A stretch of DNA of 33,253 bases from Staphylococcus croceilyticus (GCF_002902575.1 NZ_PPRD01000057.1:1-33253); one strand, 5' to 3'. Positions 1 to 9,532 are shown, numbered from the stretch's first letter. Notes: generated by a model not told the origin, from the letters alone. Numbers and translations: made by a program.

Positions 1-13
1 AAAAAATTATAAA

Positions 14-52
14 AAAGACAATTTCTATATTATTTCAATAGAAATTGTCTTT
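14..52 (-). terminator. Rho-independent terminator of ndh
   Basis: Perfect 15-bp arms (14-28 and 38-52) enclose a 9-nt loop. Read on the minus strand the hairpin is followed by a T-rich run (positions 13 to 1), and it lies 60 bp beyond the ndh stop. The plus-strand tail is also T-rich, so it may work for a gene entering from the left. Confidence 0.85.
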
Positions 53-113
53 ATTTACTTATCCAAGAACTTTATGTCCCGGACTCTTCATATTATACTT
101 TTAAAATGACAAC

Positions 114-1322
114 TTAGAATTTACCTTTTTTGAATGCTAAGCCTACGCCACCGATTTTGAATACTGCACGAGTATCAATAACTTTTTTCATGAATGCAGC
201 TTTTTTACCAGCAATGTCTCTGCCGTAAACAATACCTACACCATCATGAGAACCTAATGAACATACAGTACCGCGATCTACATATTCAAAGTCAGTTGTA
301 GCTTCACCGTTTAAGATGTTTTTAATGTTTTTAGCAACGTGTTCACCTTGTTGCATAGCGATTTGAGCTGTAGTTGGTAATGGACGTTCTTCACCAGCTG
401 GGATGAATGCAGAACAGTCACCAATTACGAAGATATCATCATGACCTTCGATTGTTAAATCTTGTTTATTGATGATACGACCACGTTTAACGCCTTCGAA
501 TGATTCTTCCATTAATTTGCTACCACGAACACCAGCAGCCCATACAGCAGTACCAGCTTCTAATTGTTGTTCTTGGTCGTTAACTTTAACTACGAAACCT
601 TTGTCGTTACAAGCAACGATTGGAGTAGCAATTTTGAATTCAACGCCACGATCTTCTAAGTAGTTTACAGCATAGTTTACTAATTCGTCAGAGAACATTG
701 GTAACATTTTTGGAGCAGCTTCAACACAAGTAATTCTTACTTTGTTTTTGTCTACACCATATTTGTTACATAATTCTGGAATTCTATCAGTTAATTCACC
801 TAAGAATTCGATACCTGTGAAACCAGCACCACCAACTAAGATAGCTAAATCTTTATCGTCTTTTTCTTTTGAAGCTGCATAGTTTGCAAATTTATCTTCA
901 ATGTGACGAGATAATCTACGAGCTGTTTCGATGTTTTCAATTTGGAAAGCGTGGTCTTTCATACCGTCGATACCAAATGTTTCACTTTCGAAACCTAAAG
1001 CTACTACTAAAATATCGTAATCGTAGATACCATGGTTAGTTTCTACTTTTTTAGCATTACGGTCGATTTTAGTTACTTCAGCGTTGATAAATTTAACTTT
1101 ATCTTCTTTAATAACACTTTCGATTGGGTAGATTAAATCTTCATAATTTAATGTACCAGCTGAAGCTTCATGTAACCAAGTTGCTTCATAGTGGTATTTA
1201 TTTTTGTTGATTAAAGTGATATCCGCTTCATCAGCAGAAAGTTCTTTTTGTAATTTAGTTACTGCTTGTAAACCTGCGTAACCAGCACCTAAAACAAGTA
1301 CTTTTTTACGATCTTGTGCCAT
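114..1322 (-). CDS. ndh: Type II NADH dehydrogenase (NDH-2)
   Basis: 402 aa single-subunit flavoenzyme that passes electrons from NADH to menaquinone at the inner face of the membrane without pumping protons. The sequence shows an N-terminal FAD dinucleotide fold (GAGYAG, residues 12-17), a second NADH-binding fold near residue 165 (GGAGFTG) and the FAD-contacting IGDCSA motif near residue 300. The length matches the S. aureus enzyme called NdhC as I recall it. The ATG start at 1322 has an AGGTGA ribosome site a few bases upstream. The gene stands alone with its own terminator and a long AT-rich upstream region. A second, divergent paralogue (yutJ/ndhF) lies 1.5 kb away. Function is firm from the family; the choice of quinone is inferred from the genus. 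Confidence 0.95.
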   Translation of the reverse strand: MAQDRKKVLVLGAGYAGLQAVTKLQKELSADEADITLINKNKYHYEATWLHEASAGTLNYEDLIYPIESVIKEDKVKFINAEVTKIDRNAKKVETNHGIYDYDILVVALGFESETFGIDGMKDHAFQIENIETARRLSRHIEDKFANYAASKEKDDKDLAILVGGAGFTGIEFLGELTDRIPELCNKYGVDKNKVRITCVEAAPKMLPMFSDELVNYAVNYLEDRGVEFKIATPIVACNDKGFVVKVNDQEQQLEAGTAVWAAGVRGSKLMEESFEGVKRGRIINKQDLTIEGHDDIFVIGDCSAFIPAGEERPLPTTAQIAMQQGEHVAKNIKNILNGEATTDFEYVDRGTVCSLGSHDGVGIVYGRDIAGKKAAFMKKVIDTRAVFKIGGVGLAFKKGKF

Positions 1323-1725
1323 TTAATTCACCTAAGCTTTCATTAGTATTTTCTTAAATGTAGATAAAGGCTACAAATTTCAGAACATAACAAAGTTCAG
1401 ATCTCTCATTAAACATTATAATCATATGCGAGTCTGATAATTCATTTGAAACTTTGCACTTAACCTAATTGTTCATCCCCATTTATAGTCCTAATCAACA
1501 CTTTTATCTTCCAATATATTTTTTATGAACTTTCATTCACAAAAAAGACAAAGTTCAATCCATATTTAATTTTATAGCTTTTACACTACATTTTCAAGCG
1601 ACAACAGGACTATACTTTAAATAATTGCATATAAATCTTCAATTTATAATTCTAGAACTTTTTAATAAAATTTATCCACATTTTTCAAAATAAATAATTA
1701 CAACTATTTGAATGTTTTAAGTATA
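1323..1725. other. 403-bp AT-rich intergenic region upstream of ndh
   Basis: No convincing reading frame or RNA gene is visible here. The ndh promoter must lie here on the minus strand. An imperfect Rex-like inverted repeat at 1523-1542 (TTATGAA, 6 nt, TTCACAA) has the wrong spacing for the family consensus and is not called. The right edge abuts the 123-bp structured repeat. Confidence 0.5.
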
Positions 1726-1848
1726 CAGACTGAAAGAAAACCCTTATCAATCAAGGAAACGTAATGGGTAACGAAAGGATTTTACTACGCGTAAATGAGT
1801 AAGTTACACATGAGTTGACGAGGAGTGAAAGGGTTTGTCTGCAGTCTG
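1726..1848 (+). repeat. 123-bp structured dispersed repeat, copy 1
   Basis: A full copy of a folded repeat whose second copy is inverted at 13807-13929. My ungapped hand alignment gives 24 differences in 123 positions. Outer arms CAGACTG (1726-1732) and CAGTCTG (1842-1848) pair, continuing with AAACCCTT (1738-1745) against AAGGGTTT (1829-1836). An inner stem pairs GGGTAAC (1766-1772) with GTTACAC (1803-1809). It starts 2 bp beyond the stop codon of the SufA-like gene, so it is probably in that gene's 3' untranslated region. It could be a MITE-like element, a terminator or a structured RNA; the sequence does not decide. Confidence 0.75.
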
Positions 1849-1850
1849 AA

Positions 1851-2210
1851 TTAGCAATTCTCAGGGTTTCCAGCAACCTTCGCCGTTCTAAATGAACTAC
1901 CACAACCGCATGAAGCAATAGCATTCGGATTATCAATTTGGAAACCGCCACCCATGAGCGATTGTTTAAAATCGATAGTTGTACCATTTAGTACTGGCAC
2001 ATCATATTTATCTACTAATATTTTTAAACCATAGAATTCTAATACTTCATCATTTTCTCCAGGTTGTTCTTCAGCAGACATACCATATGTTAAACCAGTG
2101 CATCCTCCACCGTTTACTTTAATTTTTAAATAGCCATCTTCCATATCATTGCTTTTTAACATATCTTTAACTTCGTAAGCAGCAGCTTCTGTTAATGTTA
2201 CAGTTGACAT
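1851..2210 (-). CDS. HesB/IscA-family Fe-S carrier (SufA-like, B. subtilis YutM-like)
   Basis: 119 aa A-type carrier protein that accepts an Fe-S cluster from the Suf scaffold and hands it to apo-enzymes. The three conserved cysteines are visible: C37 in GGGCTGL and C101/C103 in the C-terminal CGCGSSF motif. An in-frame GTG three bases upstream (2213) would add one Met, but the AGGAGG ribosome site at 2219-2224 is spaced 8 nt from the ATG at 2210, which decides the start. The yuzB stop lies 12 bp upstream on the same strand, so the two are probably cotranscribed. A 123-bp structured repeat follows directly. The suf operon and Nfu in this window give it obvious partners. Family is certain; the client proteins are not known from sequence. 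Confidence 0.93.
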   Translation of the reverse strand: MSTVTLTEAAAYEVKDMLKSNDMEDGYLKIKVNGGGCTGLTYGMSAEEQPGENDEVLEFYGLKILVDKYDVPVLNGTTIDFKQSLMGGGFQIDNPNAIASCGCGSSFRTAKVAGNPENC

Positions 2211-2222
2211 CACAAATTCCTC

Positions 2223-2468
2223 CTATAATAAGTTTGTAAAATCATTTTCTTCAATGTGTTTATAAATATTATTTAATAAATCTTCCGGGGTATCACCTTC
2301 AACAGTATCACCATCGACTAATGCATACAACCCACACGAACAAACGCCACAGTTGTTTAAACATCCATATTCTAATACATCTACATCTGGGTCATTTTCT
2401 AATTTATCGTAAACGTAGTCTCCGCCTTTGGCCATATTCGAAATACAGAACTCGACTAATGGAAACAT
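2223..2468 (-). CDS. yuzB: YuzB family protein (DUF1450 / UPF0349)
   Basis: 81 aa small cytoplasmic protein with a cysteine pattern typical of the DUF1450 family: C8 near the N terminus and a cluster C36, C40, C43, C45 ([13 protein letters not shown]). Such spacing suggests metal or Fe-S binding in a ferredoxin- or thioredoxin-like fold, but no activity is established to my knowledge. It sits directly upstream of the SufA-like carrier and is divergent from a second NADH dehydrogenase, an order shared with B. subtilis yuzB-yutM and yutJ. That context hints at an Fe-S or redox role, which is inference only. The ATG at 2468 has a purine-rich GAAGGTGAAG ribosome site just upstream. Confidence 0.88.
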   Translation of the reverse strand: MFPLVEFCISNMAKGGDYVYDKLENDPDVDVLEYGCLNNCGVCSCGLYALVDGDTVEGDTPEDLLNNIYKHIEENDFTNLL

Positions 2469-2615
2469 ACTTCACCTTCTTCTTCATTTTTAATTACACT
2501 ATTATAACAAATCAATGGAGGCCTTGCATTGCCCTAGCTCAATAATGTTATATTTTTAAATTTTCGATTTTAAGTTAATTGGCTTACCACCTAATTGCTT
2601 GTATCATACATTTGA

Positions 2616-2644
2616 TTGTAGTCATTTTGAAAAACATATATAAT
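2616..2644 (+). promoter_or_regulatory. Candidate sigma-A promoter of the yutJ/ndhF gene
   Basis: A TTGTAG -35 (2616-2621) is separated by 17 bp from a perfect TATAAT -10 (2639-2644), pointing toward the gene starting at 2799. Transcription would begin near 2651, giving a leader of about 150 nt that opens with a strong hairpin. Confidence 0.55.
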
Positions 2645-2656
2645 AAAATTATACAT

Positions 2657-2698
2657 AAATCGTGTATTTTATTGTAAGGGGCAATAAAATAACGATTT
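2657..2698 (+). promoter_or_regulatory. Leader stem-loop or operator between yuzB and yutJ/ndhF
   Basis: Arms 2657-2674 and 2682-2698 (AAATCG...TTTATTG against CAATAAAA...CGATTT) pair over about 17 bp with one bulged G and a loop of about 7 nt. No T-run follows on the plus strand, and it lies about 6 nt after the predicted transcription start of a divergent gene, so an ordinary terminator is unlikely. It may be a 5' mRNA stabiliser or a repressor site. Confidence 0.6.
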
Positions 2699-2798
2699 CG
2701 TAATTTGCCACATTTTTCAAACATTCAACACATTCAGAGGTAAATTATTAATTATTTAATATTTTACGGAACTAAAATTATATAGAGGGGTATAGCAT

Positions 2799-3863
2799 AT
2801 GAAAAATTTAGTATTGCTTGGTGGCGGCTATGGAAATATGCGCATTATGTCACGTATTCTTCCTGATGTCCTTCCACAAGATTACACATTAACACTTATT
2901 GATCGCATGCCATTCCATGGATTAAAACCAGAGTTTTACGCTTTAGCGGCAGGGACTAAATCCGATAATGACGTACGTATGAACTTTCCAGACTCTGATC
3001 GAATCAATACAATTTACGGGGAAATTAATGATATCGATTTAGAATCTCAAATTGTTTCAGTTGGAAACACTAAAGTAGATTACGACGAACTAGTGATTGG
3101 CTTAGGTTGTGAAGATAAATATCATAACGTACCAGGTGCAGAAGAATATACACATAGTATTCAAACATTATCTAAAGCGCGTAAAACATTCCATAGTATT
3201 AGTGAATTACCTAAAGGCGCTAGTGTAGGTATCGTAGGTGCTGGTTTAAGTGGCATTGAATTAGCTAGTGAGTTACGTGAAAGTCGCGAAGATTTAGAAG
3301 TCATTTTATATGACCGTGGTGAACGTATTTTAAGAAATTTTCCTGAAAAATTAAGTAATTATATTGCGAAATGGTTCCGCGAAAATAATGTTAAAGTGGT
3401 ACCAAATTCACTAATTGATAAAGTAGAACCGGGTAAAATCTATAATGGTGGTACCCCAGAAGACGTCGACTTGGTTGTGTGGACAGCAGGTATTCAGCCA
3501 GTTGAAATTGTAAGAAATTTACCAATTGATATTAATCGAAGTGGTCGCGTGATTATTAACCAATACCACCAAGTTCCTACATATAAAAATGTATACGTCG
3601 TGGGAGATTGTGCAGACTTACCACATGCACCGAGTGCACAATTAGCCGAAGTTCAAGGCGACCAAATTGCCGACGTACTTAAAAAACAATGGAATAATGA
3701 ACCCCTACCTGAAAAAATGCCAGAACTTAAAGTTCAAGGTTTCTTAGGTTCATTAGGAGAGAAAAAAGGTTTCGCCTATATCATGGATCGCACCGTTACT
3801 GGTCGCTTAGCTCACATCCTTAAATCAGGCGTACTATGGTTATATAAATATCATAACGGTTAA
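2799..3863 (+). CDS. Second type II NADH dehydrogenase-like flavoprotein (YutJ/NdhF)
   Basis: 354 aa FAD-dependent pyridine nucleotide-disulfide oxidoreductase family protein. Visible motifs are an N-terminal GGGYGN dinucleotide fold (residues 8-13), a second fold GAGLSGIE near residue 148 and the FAD-binding VVGDCAD motif near residue 268. It is about 50 residues shorter than the paralogous ndh. It corresponds to B. subtilis YutJ and, as I recall, to the S. aureus protein studied as NdhF, the second respiratory NADH oxidase. A GAGGGG ribosome site lies 8-10 bp before the ATG. It is monocistronic, read divergently from yuzB, and closed by a bidirectional terminator. The oxidoreductase family is certain; NADH:menaquinone activity in this species is inferred. 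Confidence 0.9.
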   Translation: MKNLVLLGGGYGNMRIMSRILPDVLPQDYTLTLIDRMPFHGLKPEFYALAAGTKSDNDVRMNFPDSDRINTIYGEINDIDLESQIVSVGNTKVDYDELVIGLGCEDKYHNVPGAEEYTHSIQTLSKARKTFHSISELPKGASVGIVGAGLSGIELASELRESREDLEVILYDRGERILRNFPEKLSNYIAKWFRENNVKVVPNSLIDKVEPGKIYNGGTPEDVDLVVWTAGIQPVEIVRNLPIDINRSGRVIINQYHQVPTYKNVYVVGDCADLPHAPSAQLAEVQGDQIADVLKKQWNNEPLPEKMPELKVQGFLGSLGEKKGFAYIMDRTVTGRLAHILKSGVLWLYKYHNG

Positions 3864-3867
3864 TATT

Positions 3868-3903
3868 AAAGCGCAATTCATCATTGAATGAGAATTGCGC
3901 TTT
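3868..3903. terminator. Bidirectional terminator between yutJ/ndhF and yuzD
   Basis: GC-containing arms AAAGCGCAATTC (3868-3879) and GAATTGCGCTTT (3892-3903) pair perfectly, followed by TATT and a T-rich run on the plus strand. It lies 5 bp after the yutJ/ndhF stop and 11 bp beyond the yuzD stop, between convergent genes. Confidence 0.85.
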
Positions 3904-3913
3904 TATTATCTAG

Positions 3914-4246
3914 TTATTCATTATCTTTATTTGCGAAATGTTTGTCAACAAAGTTTGTAATTTGCTTTGTTTGAATGTAACCATCTGCTACATATTCGTC
4001 GTTCATAGTGATTAATGGATAGAAGAGTTCATCTTCTTCAATTTGCTCGATATATTGTTGATCATGATCACTAAGATTTTCAGTTTCATTTTGAAAATCA
4101 ATATACGTATATTCAAAATGAATATCTGGATATTTACGTTCTAGTAATGGTTTTAACCACTCGTAAGTATTTTTAGAGGTTGGTGCATTCACACAACTTG
4201 CACAAACAACATCTGCGCCATATACGACAACACTCACTTTAGTCAT
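3914..4246 (-). CDS. yuzD: YuzD family thioredoxin-fold protein (DUF1462)
   Basis: 110 aa small cytoplasmic protein of the YuzD/DUF1462 family, predicted to adopt a thioredoxin-like fold. An N-terminal beta strand is followed by a CASC pair (C15 and C18), and a Pro-Leu-Ile segment near residue 75 resembles the region after the cis-proline in that fold. This suggests a disulfide or redox partner role; no substrate is known to me. A TTG at 4252 would extend the frame by two codons, but the GGGGGA ribosome site is correctly spaced only for the ATG at 4246. It is divergent from nfu with about 100 bp between them. The order yuzD-nfu also occurs in B. subtilis, suggesting an Fe-S link by inference. 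Confidence 0.87.
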   Translation of the reverse strand: MTKVSVVVYGADVVCASCVNAPTSKNTYEWLKPLLERKYPDIHFEYTYIDFQNETENLSDHDQQYIEQIEEDELFYPLITMNDEYVADGYIQTKQITNFVDKHFANKDNE

Positions 4247-4349
4247 ACTCAAATCCCCCGTTTTGTATTATAGATTTTTCTTTCTTTATCTATTATAATA
4301 AATTAATAATGAAATTATGAAGTAATTTACTTGAAAGGAGACATATCTC

Positions 4350-4592
4350 ATGCCTACTGAGAATGCAACAATGTTTGATCAAGTAGCTGAAGTTATTGAA
4401 CGTTTACGTCCTTTTTTATTACGTGATGGCGGAGACTGCACATTAGTAGATGTTGAAGACGGCATCGTGAAATTACAATTACACGGAGCTTGCGGTACTT
4501 GTCCAAGCTCAACAATCACATTAAAAGCTGGTATTGAACGTGCATTACACGAAGAAGTTCCAGGCGTTATCGAAGTAGAACAAGTATTCTAA
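4350..4592 (+). CDS. nfu: Nfu-type Fe-S cluster carrier
   Basis: 80 aa protein consisting of a single NifU C-terminal (Nfu) domain. The cluster-binding CxxC is at C48 and C51 (ACGTCPSS), preceded by the family signature [10 protein letters not shown] near residues 20-29. Nfu proteins bind a [4Fe-4S] cluster across a dimer and deliver it to enzymes such as aconitase and lipoyl synthase; a S. aureus homologue has been shown to do this. It matches B. subtilis YutI. The ATG has a GAAAGGAG ribosome site about 9 bp upstream. It is monocistronic with a strong terminator at 4612-4653. With the Suf operon, the SufA-like carrier and lipA, it forms the Fe-S delivery set in this window. Confidence 0.95.
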   Translation: MPTENATMFDQVAEVIERLRPFLLRDGGDCTLVDVEDGIVKLQLHGACGTCPSSTITLKAGIERALHEEVPGVIEVEQVF

Positions 4593-4611
4593 AACGCCTC
4601 ATATATAGACC

Positions 4612-4653
4612 AAAAGTCATAGGAAAGAGCATACGCCCTCTCCTATGACTTTT
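4612..4653 (+). terminator. Terminator of nfu
   Basis: Arms AAAAGTCATAGGA (4612-4624) and TCCTATGACTTTT (4641-4653) pair perfectly and are followed by a T-run, 20 bp after the nfu stop. Confidence 0.9.
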
Positions 4654-4702
4654 TTGTTTTTATAATACTTATTAAAGAACATAAGTGCGCGTCTTTTTAT
4701 GT

Positions 4703-4892
4703 AAGGCGTTCTAAGATAGATAACGAAACGTAATTGCGTAGACTCCTAGGGGAGCAGTGTATTTAATGAACCTAAGTGCTATGGCACTTAGGTAAGTAGT
4801 TCTAATGATTAAAATCAAAGAACTGCTTTAGAGACGGCACCTCTGGAAAGCTTAGCAACTTAAGTGAGTGCATACCTATCTAAGAACGCCTT
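4703..4892 (+). repeat. 190-bp folded intergenic element bounded by 17-bp inverted arms
   Basis: Outer arms 4703-4719 and 4876-4892 pair at 16 of 17 positions (AAGGCGTTCT... against ...AGAACGCCTT, one central A/A mismatch). Inside are CTCC-TAGG-GGAG (4743-4754), a perfect 10-bp hairpin at 4770-4793 with loop TATG, and a hairpin at 4794-4828 (AAGTAGTTCT with AGAACTGCTT, one G-U). The blocks GTAGACTCCTAGGGGAG and CCTCTGGAAAGC resemble, from memory, a dispersed palindromic repeat of Bacillaceae with GACTCCTGCGGGA and CCGCGGAAAGC blocks. It sits between the convergent terminators of nfu and dltD, with no reading frame. Strand is arbitrary. Confidence 0.7.
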
Positions 4893-4920
4893 TACATATG
4901 GTATTTTTATAGATAAAAAA

Positions 4921-4953
4921 ACTGCCAACAAAATCAGAAACTTTGTCGACAGT
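4921..4953 (-). terminator. Terminator of the dlt operon
   Basis: Arms ACTGCCAACAAA (4921-4932) and TTTGTCGACAGT (4942-4953) pair over 12 bp, with two positions that are not Watson-Crick. A T-run follows on the minus strand at 4920-4914. It lies 21 bp beyond the dltD stop. Its arms resemble the ends of the 123-bp repeat family. Confidence 0.8.
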
Positions 4954-4973
4954 CTTTACTAATACGTTTATTA

Positions 4974-6397
<1,424 letters not shown>

Positions 6398-6406
6398 TTA
6401 CTCCTT

Positions 6407-7621
6407 TTAAATTAATTTTCCTGAAAAGATTAAAAATCCAAATGCTACAAAATGGAATGTGATGATGATACTTAAAGCAGTAGTGAAACCATTTTGCCAA
6501 CGTGGTGGATGTTTCTTTCTCCAACGTTCATAGTAACCGTAACCGATAAACATTAATCCGTGATAGATACCATAAACAATATAGAATACTTCTAAACCAT
6601 GCCACACGCCCATGATAAAGAAGTTTAAGAAGAATGCAAAGTTAGACATTGCAAATTGATTCTTCATTAATTTCTTACGTGACATGTAGAATAATGTACG
6701 CATATATACACAGTCTCTAAACCAGAATGATAATGACATATGCCATCTATTCCAGAAATCTTTAATGTTACGTGCTTTAAACGGTTGTTTAAAGTTAGGT
6801 GGTGTATTAATACCGTACAAGTAACTCACTGCTACAGCGAACAAACTGTAACCTGCAAAGTCAAAGAATAAATAGAAACTATACGCATACATGTATAACC
6901 ATTTATGTGTAAATCCATGTAAGTTCATTGTTAATGGCTGGATTGCGTATACATTAATTAAGTACGCAATAATATATTTATATAGGAAACCAAGCATAAT
7001 CATATGAATGGCTTTTATTACCATTTCTCTATATTGATCTCCAGTTGGTACTTTCTTATCGTCTTTAACGAAACGTTTGTAACGGTCAATTGGTCCAGAA
7101 GATACGGTTGGGAAGAATGAAATAAATTGAATTAATTTCCCTACTTTAATCTCTTTAATTGAACCGTCTCTAATCTCCATAATAAGTTGAATACTTTTGA
7201 AAGTAACGTAGGAAATACCTAAGAATCCTACGAATTCAATTAATTTATGTTCATGGAAATGAATTTGATGTCCACCTAACCATGAACTTTGTAAAACTTT
7301 AACAATCGCAAGCGGTAAAATAGATAAAATCATTACTATGACAAATTTACTAAATGTGTTGTTCTTTTGACGTGACTTGTAATAAGCCATAATTAACGCC
7401 ACTTGCCAAATTAGATAAATGACAAAACTTAGTAATTGAATACTTAAATATTTATTACCAAATAAGTTATGTTTATCTGAAGCAAAAATGATAACAATCA
7501 TAATTGCTGTACTAATACCATTATAGATATAACTTCGCTTACCTAAAAAACCGAGTATAATCACAGGTAAAAGTACAATAAACGCAATTAAGAAGAAGGT
7601 AAACGTACCATAAGGAATCAT
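6407..7621 (-). CDS. dltB: MBOAT-family D-alanyl transferase DltB
   Basis: 404 aa polytopic membrane protein of the membrane-bound O-acyltransferase family, with many hydrophobic segments across the whole length. The two MBOAT histidines are seen at H293 (NRWHMS) and H341 (GVWHG); the latter is the catalytic residue in homologues. DltB accepts D-alanine from DltC on the cytoplasmic side and moves it across the membrane. Its start overlaps the dltA stop by 4 bp (ATGA), so the two are translationally coupled. Length and motifs are intact, with nothing unusual. Confidence 0.97.
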   Translation of the reverse strand: MIPYGTFTFFLIAFIVLLPVIILGFLGKRSYIYNGISTAIMIVIIFASDKHNLFGNKYLSIQLLSFVIYLIWQVALIMAYYKSRQKNNTFSKFVIVMILSILPLAIVKVLQSSWLGGHQIHFHEHKLIEFVGFLGISYVTFKSIQLIMEIRDGSIKEIKVGKLIQFISFFPTVSSGPIDRYKRFVKDDKKVPTGDQYREMVIKAIHMIMLGFLYKYIIAYLINVYAIQPLTMNLHGFTHKWLYMYAYSFYLFFDFAGYSLFAVAVSYLYGINTPPNFKQPFKARNIKDFWNRWHMSLSFWFRDCVYMRTLFYMSRKKLMKNQFAMSNFAFFLNFFIMGVWHGLEVFYIVYGIYHGLMFIGYGYYERWRKKHPPRWQNGFTTALSIIITFHFVAFGFLIFSGKLI

Positions 7622-9084
7622 GCGTCAATATCCTTTGCAACTTGTTTACGATCTAGTTTCCCATTTGAAGTCAATGGAAGTTGTTCCATCCAAACAAATT
7701 TTCTCGGAATCATATATTCAGGTAAGCGAGATTTTAGCTCGGATTTAATTGCTCTTGTCATTTCTAAATCATTTTCCACTTTTTCAGTTGGTACTACTGC
7801 ACCAACTAAATATACCACTTTGTCATTTTTATAAATTGGTACAACCACTGTCTCTCTCACATATTGTAATTGACGTAATTGTGTTTCAATTTCTTCAAGT
7901 TCCATACGGTAACCATTTAATTTAATTTGGAAATCAATACGTCCTTGGATAAACCAATTGCCATCTTTTTCAACTGCTTTATCGCCCGTATGATATGTGC
8001 GAATACCATCTTCGAAATTGAATACCGCTTCTGTTTTTTCTTTATTCTTCAAATAACCTAAACTTACACTATTTCCTTTAATAACAAGTTCACCTTCATC
8101 TGTTGTTGATAAAGATGTGTTAGGTCTAGCCACACCAACAGGTAGTGGATTATATTGTTCAAGTATTTCAGGCGTAATCTTCACACCTGTTACAGCAACA
8201 GTCGCTTCTGTAGGGCCATAAGTATTATATATAACCGCATTGGGATATCTATCCACTAACGCTTTAGCAGTTCTGTGCGGTAAGATCTCTCCACAGAAGA
8301 AGAAATGATTTAAACTTGGATAATCATTTCCATTTAAGTTTGGAAGTAATAAACACATTTCCATAAATGAAGGTGTTGATACCCATGCGTTAATTGGTGT
8401 ATTAACTAACATTTCATTTAATAATTTAGGTTTATTAATCATTTCTTTATCTACTAAGTTTAAAGTTCCACCAGAAGTTAAACATGGATAAATTGCCATT
8501 ACAGATAAATCAAATGAGAAAGGTGCTTGGTTAAGCCATTCTTGTGGTCCATTTGGTTCATTTGATTCATTTAATGATACCATCCACTCCGCAAACTCTA
8601 CTAAACTAGCGTATTCAATTTGAACACCTTTAGGTTTGCCAGTTGATCCAGAAGTAAAGATAGTATAAACCACATCGTTCGGTGACATTTGACTATCAAA
8701 AATAGTTGGATTATCTGATTGTTGAATATCATTAATAGTAATTTCTTGTGCTGAATGATTTACTATTGTTTCTTCAGATGTATTTAAAATAAATTGTGGT
8801 TGAACTTTTTCAATAATCATTTGTACACGTTCTTGAGGTACAGATGTGTCAATTGGTACATAACCACAACCTGCTTTAATTGCACCAATCATCCCTACTA
8901 ACATATAAGGTGACATATGACCATAAATAACTAATGGTTTTTGTGTATCTTGAAGCAAATGTGCTAACTTGCTTGATTCATCAATTAATTGTTGATACGT
9001 TAATTCATCTTCTTTATGTCTAATCGCTATACGGTCAGGATTTTTTTGACCAAAGTCATTAATTAAATTGATAATATCTGACAT
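7618..9084 (-). CDS. dltA: D-alanine--D-alanyl carrier protein ligase DltA
   Basis: 488 aa adenylate-forming enzyme that activates D-alanine with ATP and loads it onto DltC in the cytoplasm. Core motifs in order are the P-loop-like [11 protein letters not shown] near residue 143, YNTYGPTEA near residue 285, the hinge TGDKA-x-GRID region near 370-385, and a C-terminal catalytic lysine in the SNGKLDRK motif. The ATG at 9084 is preceded by AAGGAG. dltX lies 14 bp upstream and dltB overlaps its end, making a tight operon. The family is unambiguous; NRPS adenylation domains look similar, but the dlt context settles it. Confidence 0.97.
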   Translation of the reverse strand: MSDIINLINDFGQKNPDRIAIRHKEDELTYQQLIDESSKLAHLLQDTQKPLVIYGHMSPYMLVGMIGAIKAGCGYVPIDTSVPQERVQMIIEKVQPQFILNTSEETIVNHSAQEITINDIQQSDNPTIFDSQMSPNDVVYTIFTSGSTGKPKGVQIEYASLVEFAEWMVSLNESNEPNGPQEWLNQAPFSFDLSVMAIYPCLTSGGTLNLVDKEMINKPKLLNEMLVNTPINAWVSTPSFMEMCLLLPNLNGNDYPSLNHFFFCGEILPHRTAKALVDRYPNAVIYNTYGPTEATVAVTGVKITPEILEQYNPLPVGVARPNTSLSTTDEGELVIKGNSVSLGYLKNKEKTEAVFNFEDGIRTYHTGDKAVEKDGNWFIQGRIDFQIKLNGYRMELEEIETQLRQLQYVRETVVVPIYKNDKVVYLVGAVVPTEKVENDLEMTRAIKSELKSRLPEYMIPRKFVWMEQLPLTSNGKLDRKQVAKDIDA

Positions 9085-9098
9085 AATTTAACTCCTTA

Positions 9099-9263
9099 TT
9101 AGAATTCATTATAAATGAAATTATTCTGTGTATCGCCTGAACCATATATTAGGTACAGTGCTATAAAAATCGCTAAATATAATATCGTTAATAAATAAGG
9201 CTTAGCTTTTTCGAAATAAAGCATCGCTTTACTAGGATTAGTATTGGTTTTCTTTTCTTTCAA
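9099..9263 (-). CDS. dltX: DltX, small membrane protein of the dlt operon
   Basis: About 54 aa, with a polar lysine-rich N terminus, one hydrophobic segment (roughly residues 24-41, ending LYLIYG) and the conserved tail FIYNEF. In homologues the extracellular C-terminal motif of DltX receives D-alanine from DltB and passes it on to lipoteichoic acid. The frame can be opened by a GTG at 9281, but that codon is part of the GTGAGGTG ribosome site itself. The TTG at 9263, 10 nt after AGGTG, is the more likely start, giving an N terminus of MKEKKTN. First gene of the operon, downstream of a recognisable promoter. The start is uncertain; the gene's identity is not. Confidence 0.85.
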   Translation of the reverse strand: MKEKKTNTNPSKAMLYFEKAKPYLLTILYLAIFIALYLIYGSGDTQNNFIYNEF

Positions 9264-9371
9264 TGGCGTATTGCACCTCACAATTAATTACTTATAAATA
9301 TTATTAAAAGCTGTTTCCAGAAAGAAGTTGAAATCACAAAATATAATTTACGTATTTTATTTTTACACTTC

Positions 9372-9401
9372 ATTATAAGCAATATATTTTTTTCAAAGCA
9401 A
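9372..9401 (-). promoter_or_regulatory. Candidate dlt operon promoter
   Basis: On the minus strand, TTGCTT (9401-9396) and TATAAT (9377-9372) are separated by 18 bp, leaving a leader of roughly 100 nt before dltX. The rest of 9282-9599 is AT-rich and holds no gene. Confidence 0.6.
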
Positions 9402-9517
9402 TCTATTTTTTAAATATATTTTTTATGTCCATTTGTTCAAATTGCGTTATATAGAATTATTTTTCAAAATTAATTTATAAAATAACTTTCTTCTTTACTC
9501 TTTAATTCGAACTTAAA

Positions 9518-9532
9518 TGATAATAATTATAA
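9518..9532. promoter_or_regulatory. PerR/Fur-type 7-1-7 inverted repeat upstream of dlt
   Basis: The 15-mer TGATAATAATTATAA matches the PerR box (TTATAATnATTATAA) at 14 of 15 and the Fur 7-1-7 core (TGATAATnATTATCA) at 14 of 15. It lies about 115 bp upstream of the predicted dlt -35. In AT-rich DNA a chance match is possible. Confidence 0.35.

Noticed and set aside
1523-1542. Rex-like inverted repeat TTATGAA-N6-TTCACAA upstream of ndh
   Set aside because: The Rex consensus needs a 4-bp spacer; here it is 6 bp and one half-site has a mismatch. Tempting because Rex controls ndh in other bacteria, but not supported.
1751-1987. 78-codon minus-strand frame across the 123-bp repeat and the SufA-like gene
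   Set aside because: Out of frame with the clear SufA-like gene and driven by repeat sequence; no family features.
4250-4252. TTG as start of yuzD
   Set aside because: Only two bases from the GGGGGA ribosome site; the ATG at 4246 has normal spacing.
4284-4310. TATAAT-like sequences on both strands between yuzD and nfu
   Set aside because: No acceptable -35 element at 16-18 bp on either strand; left uncalled as promoters.
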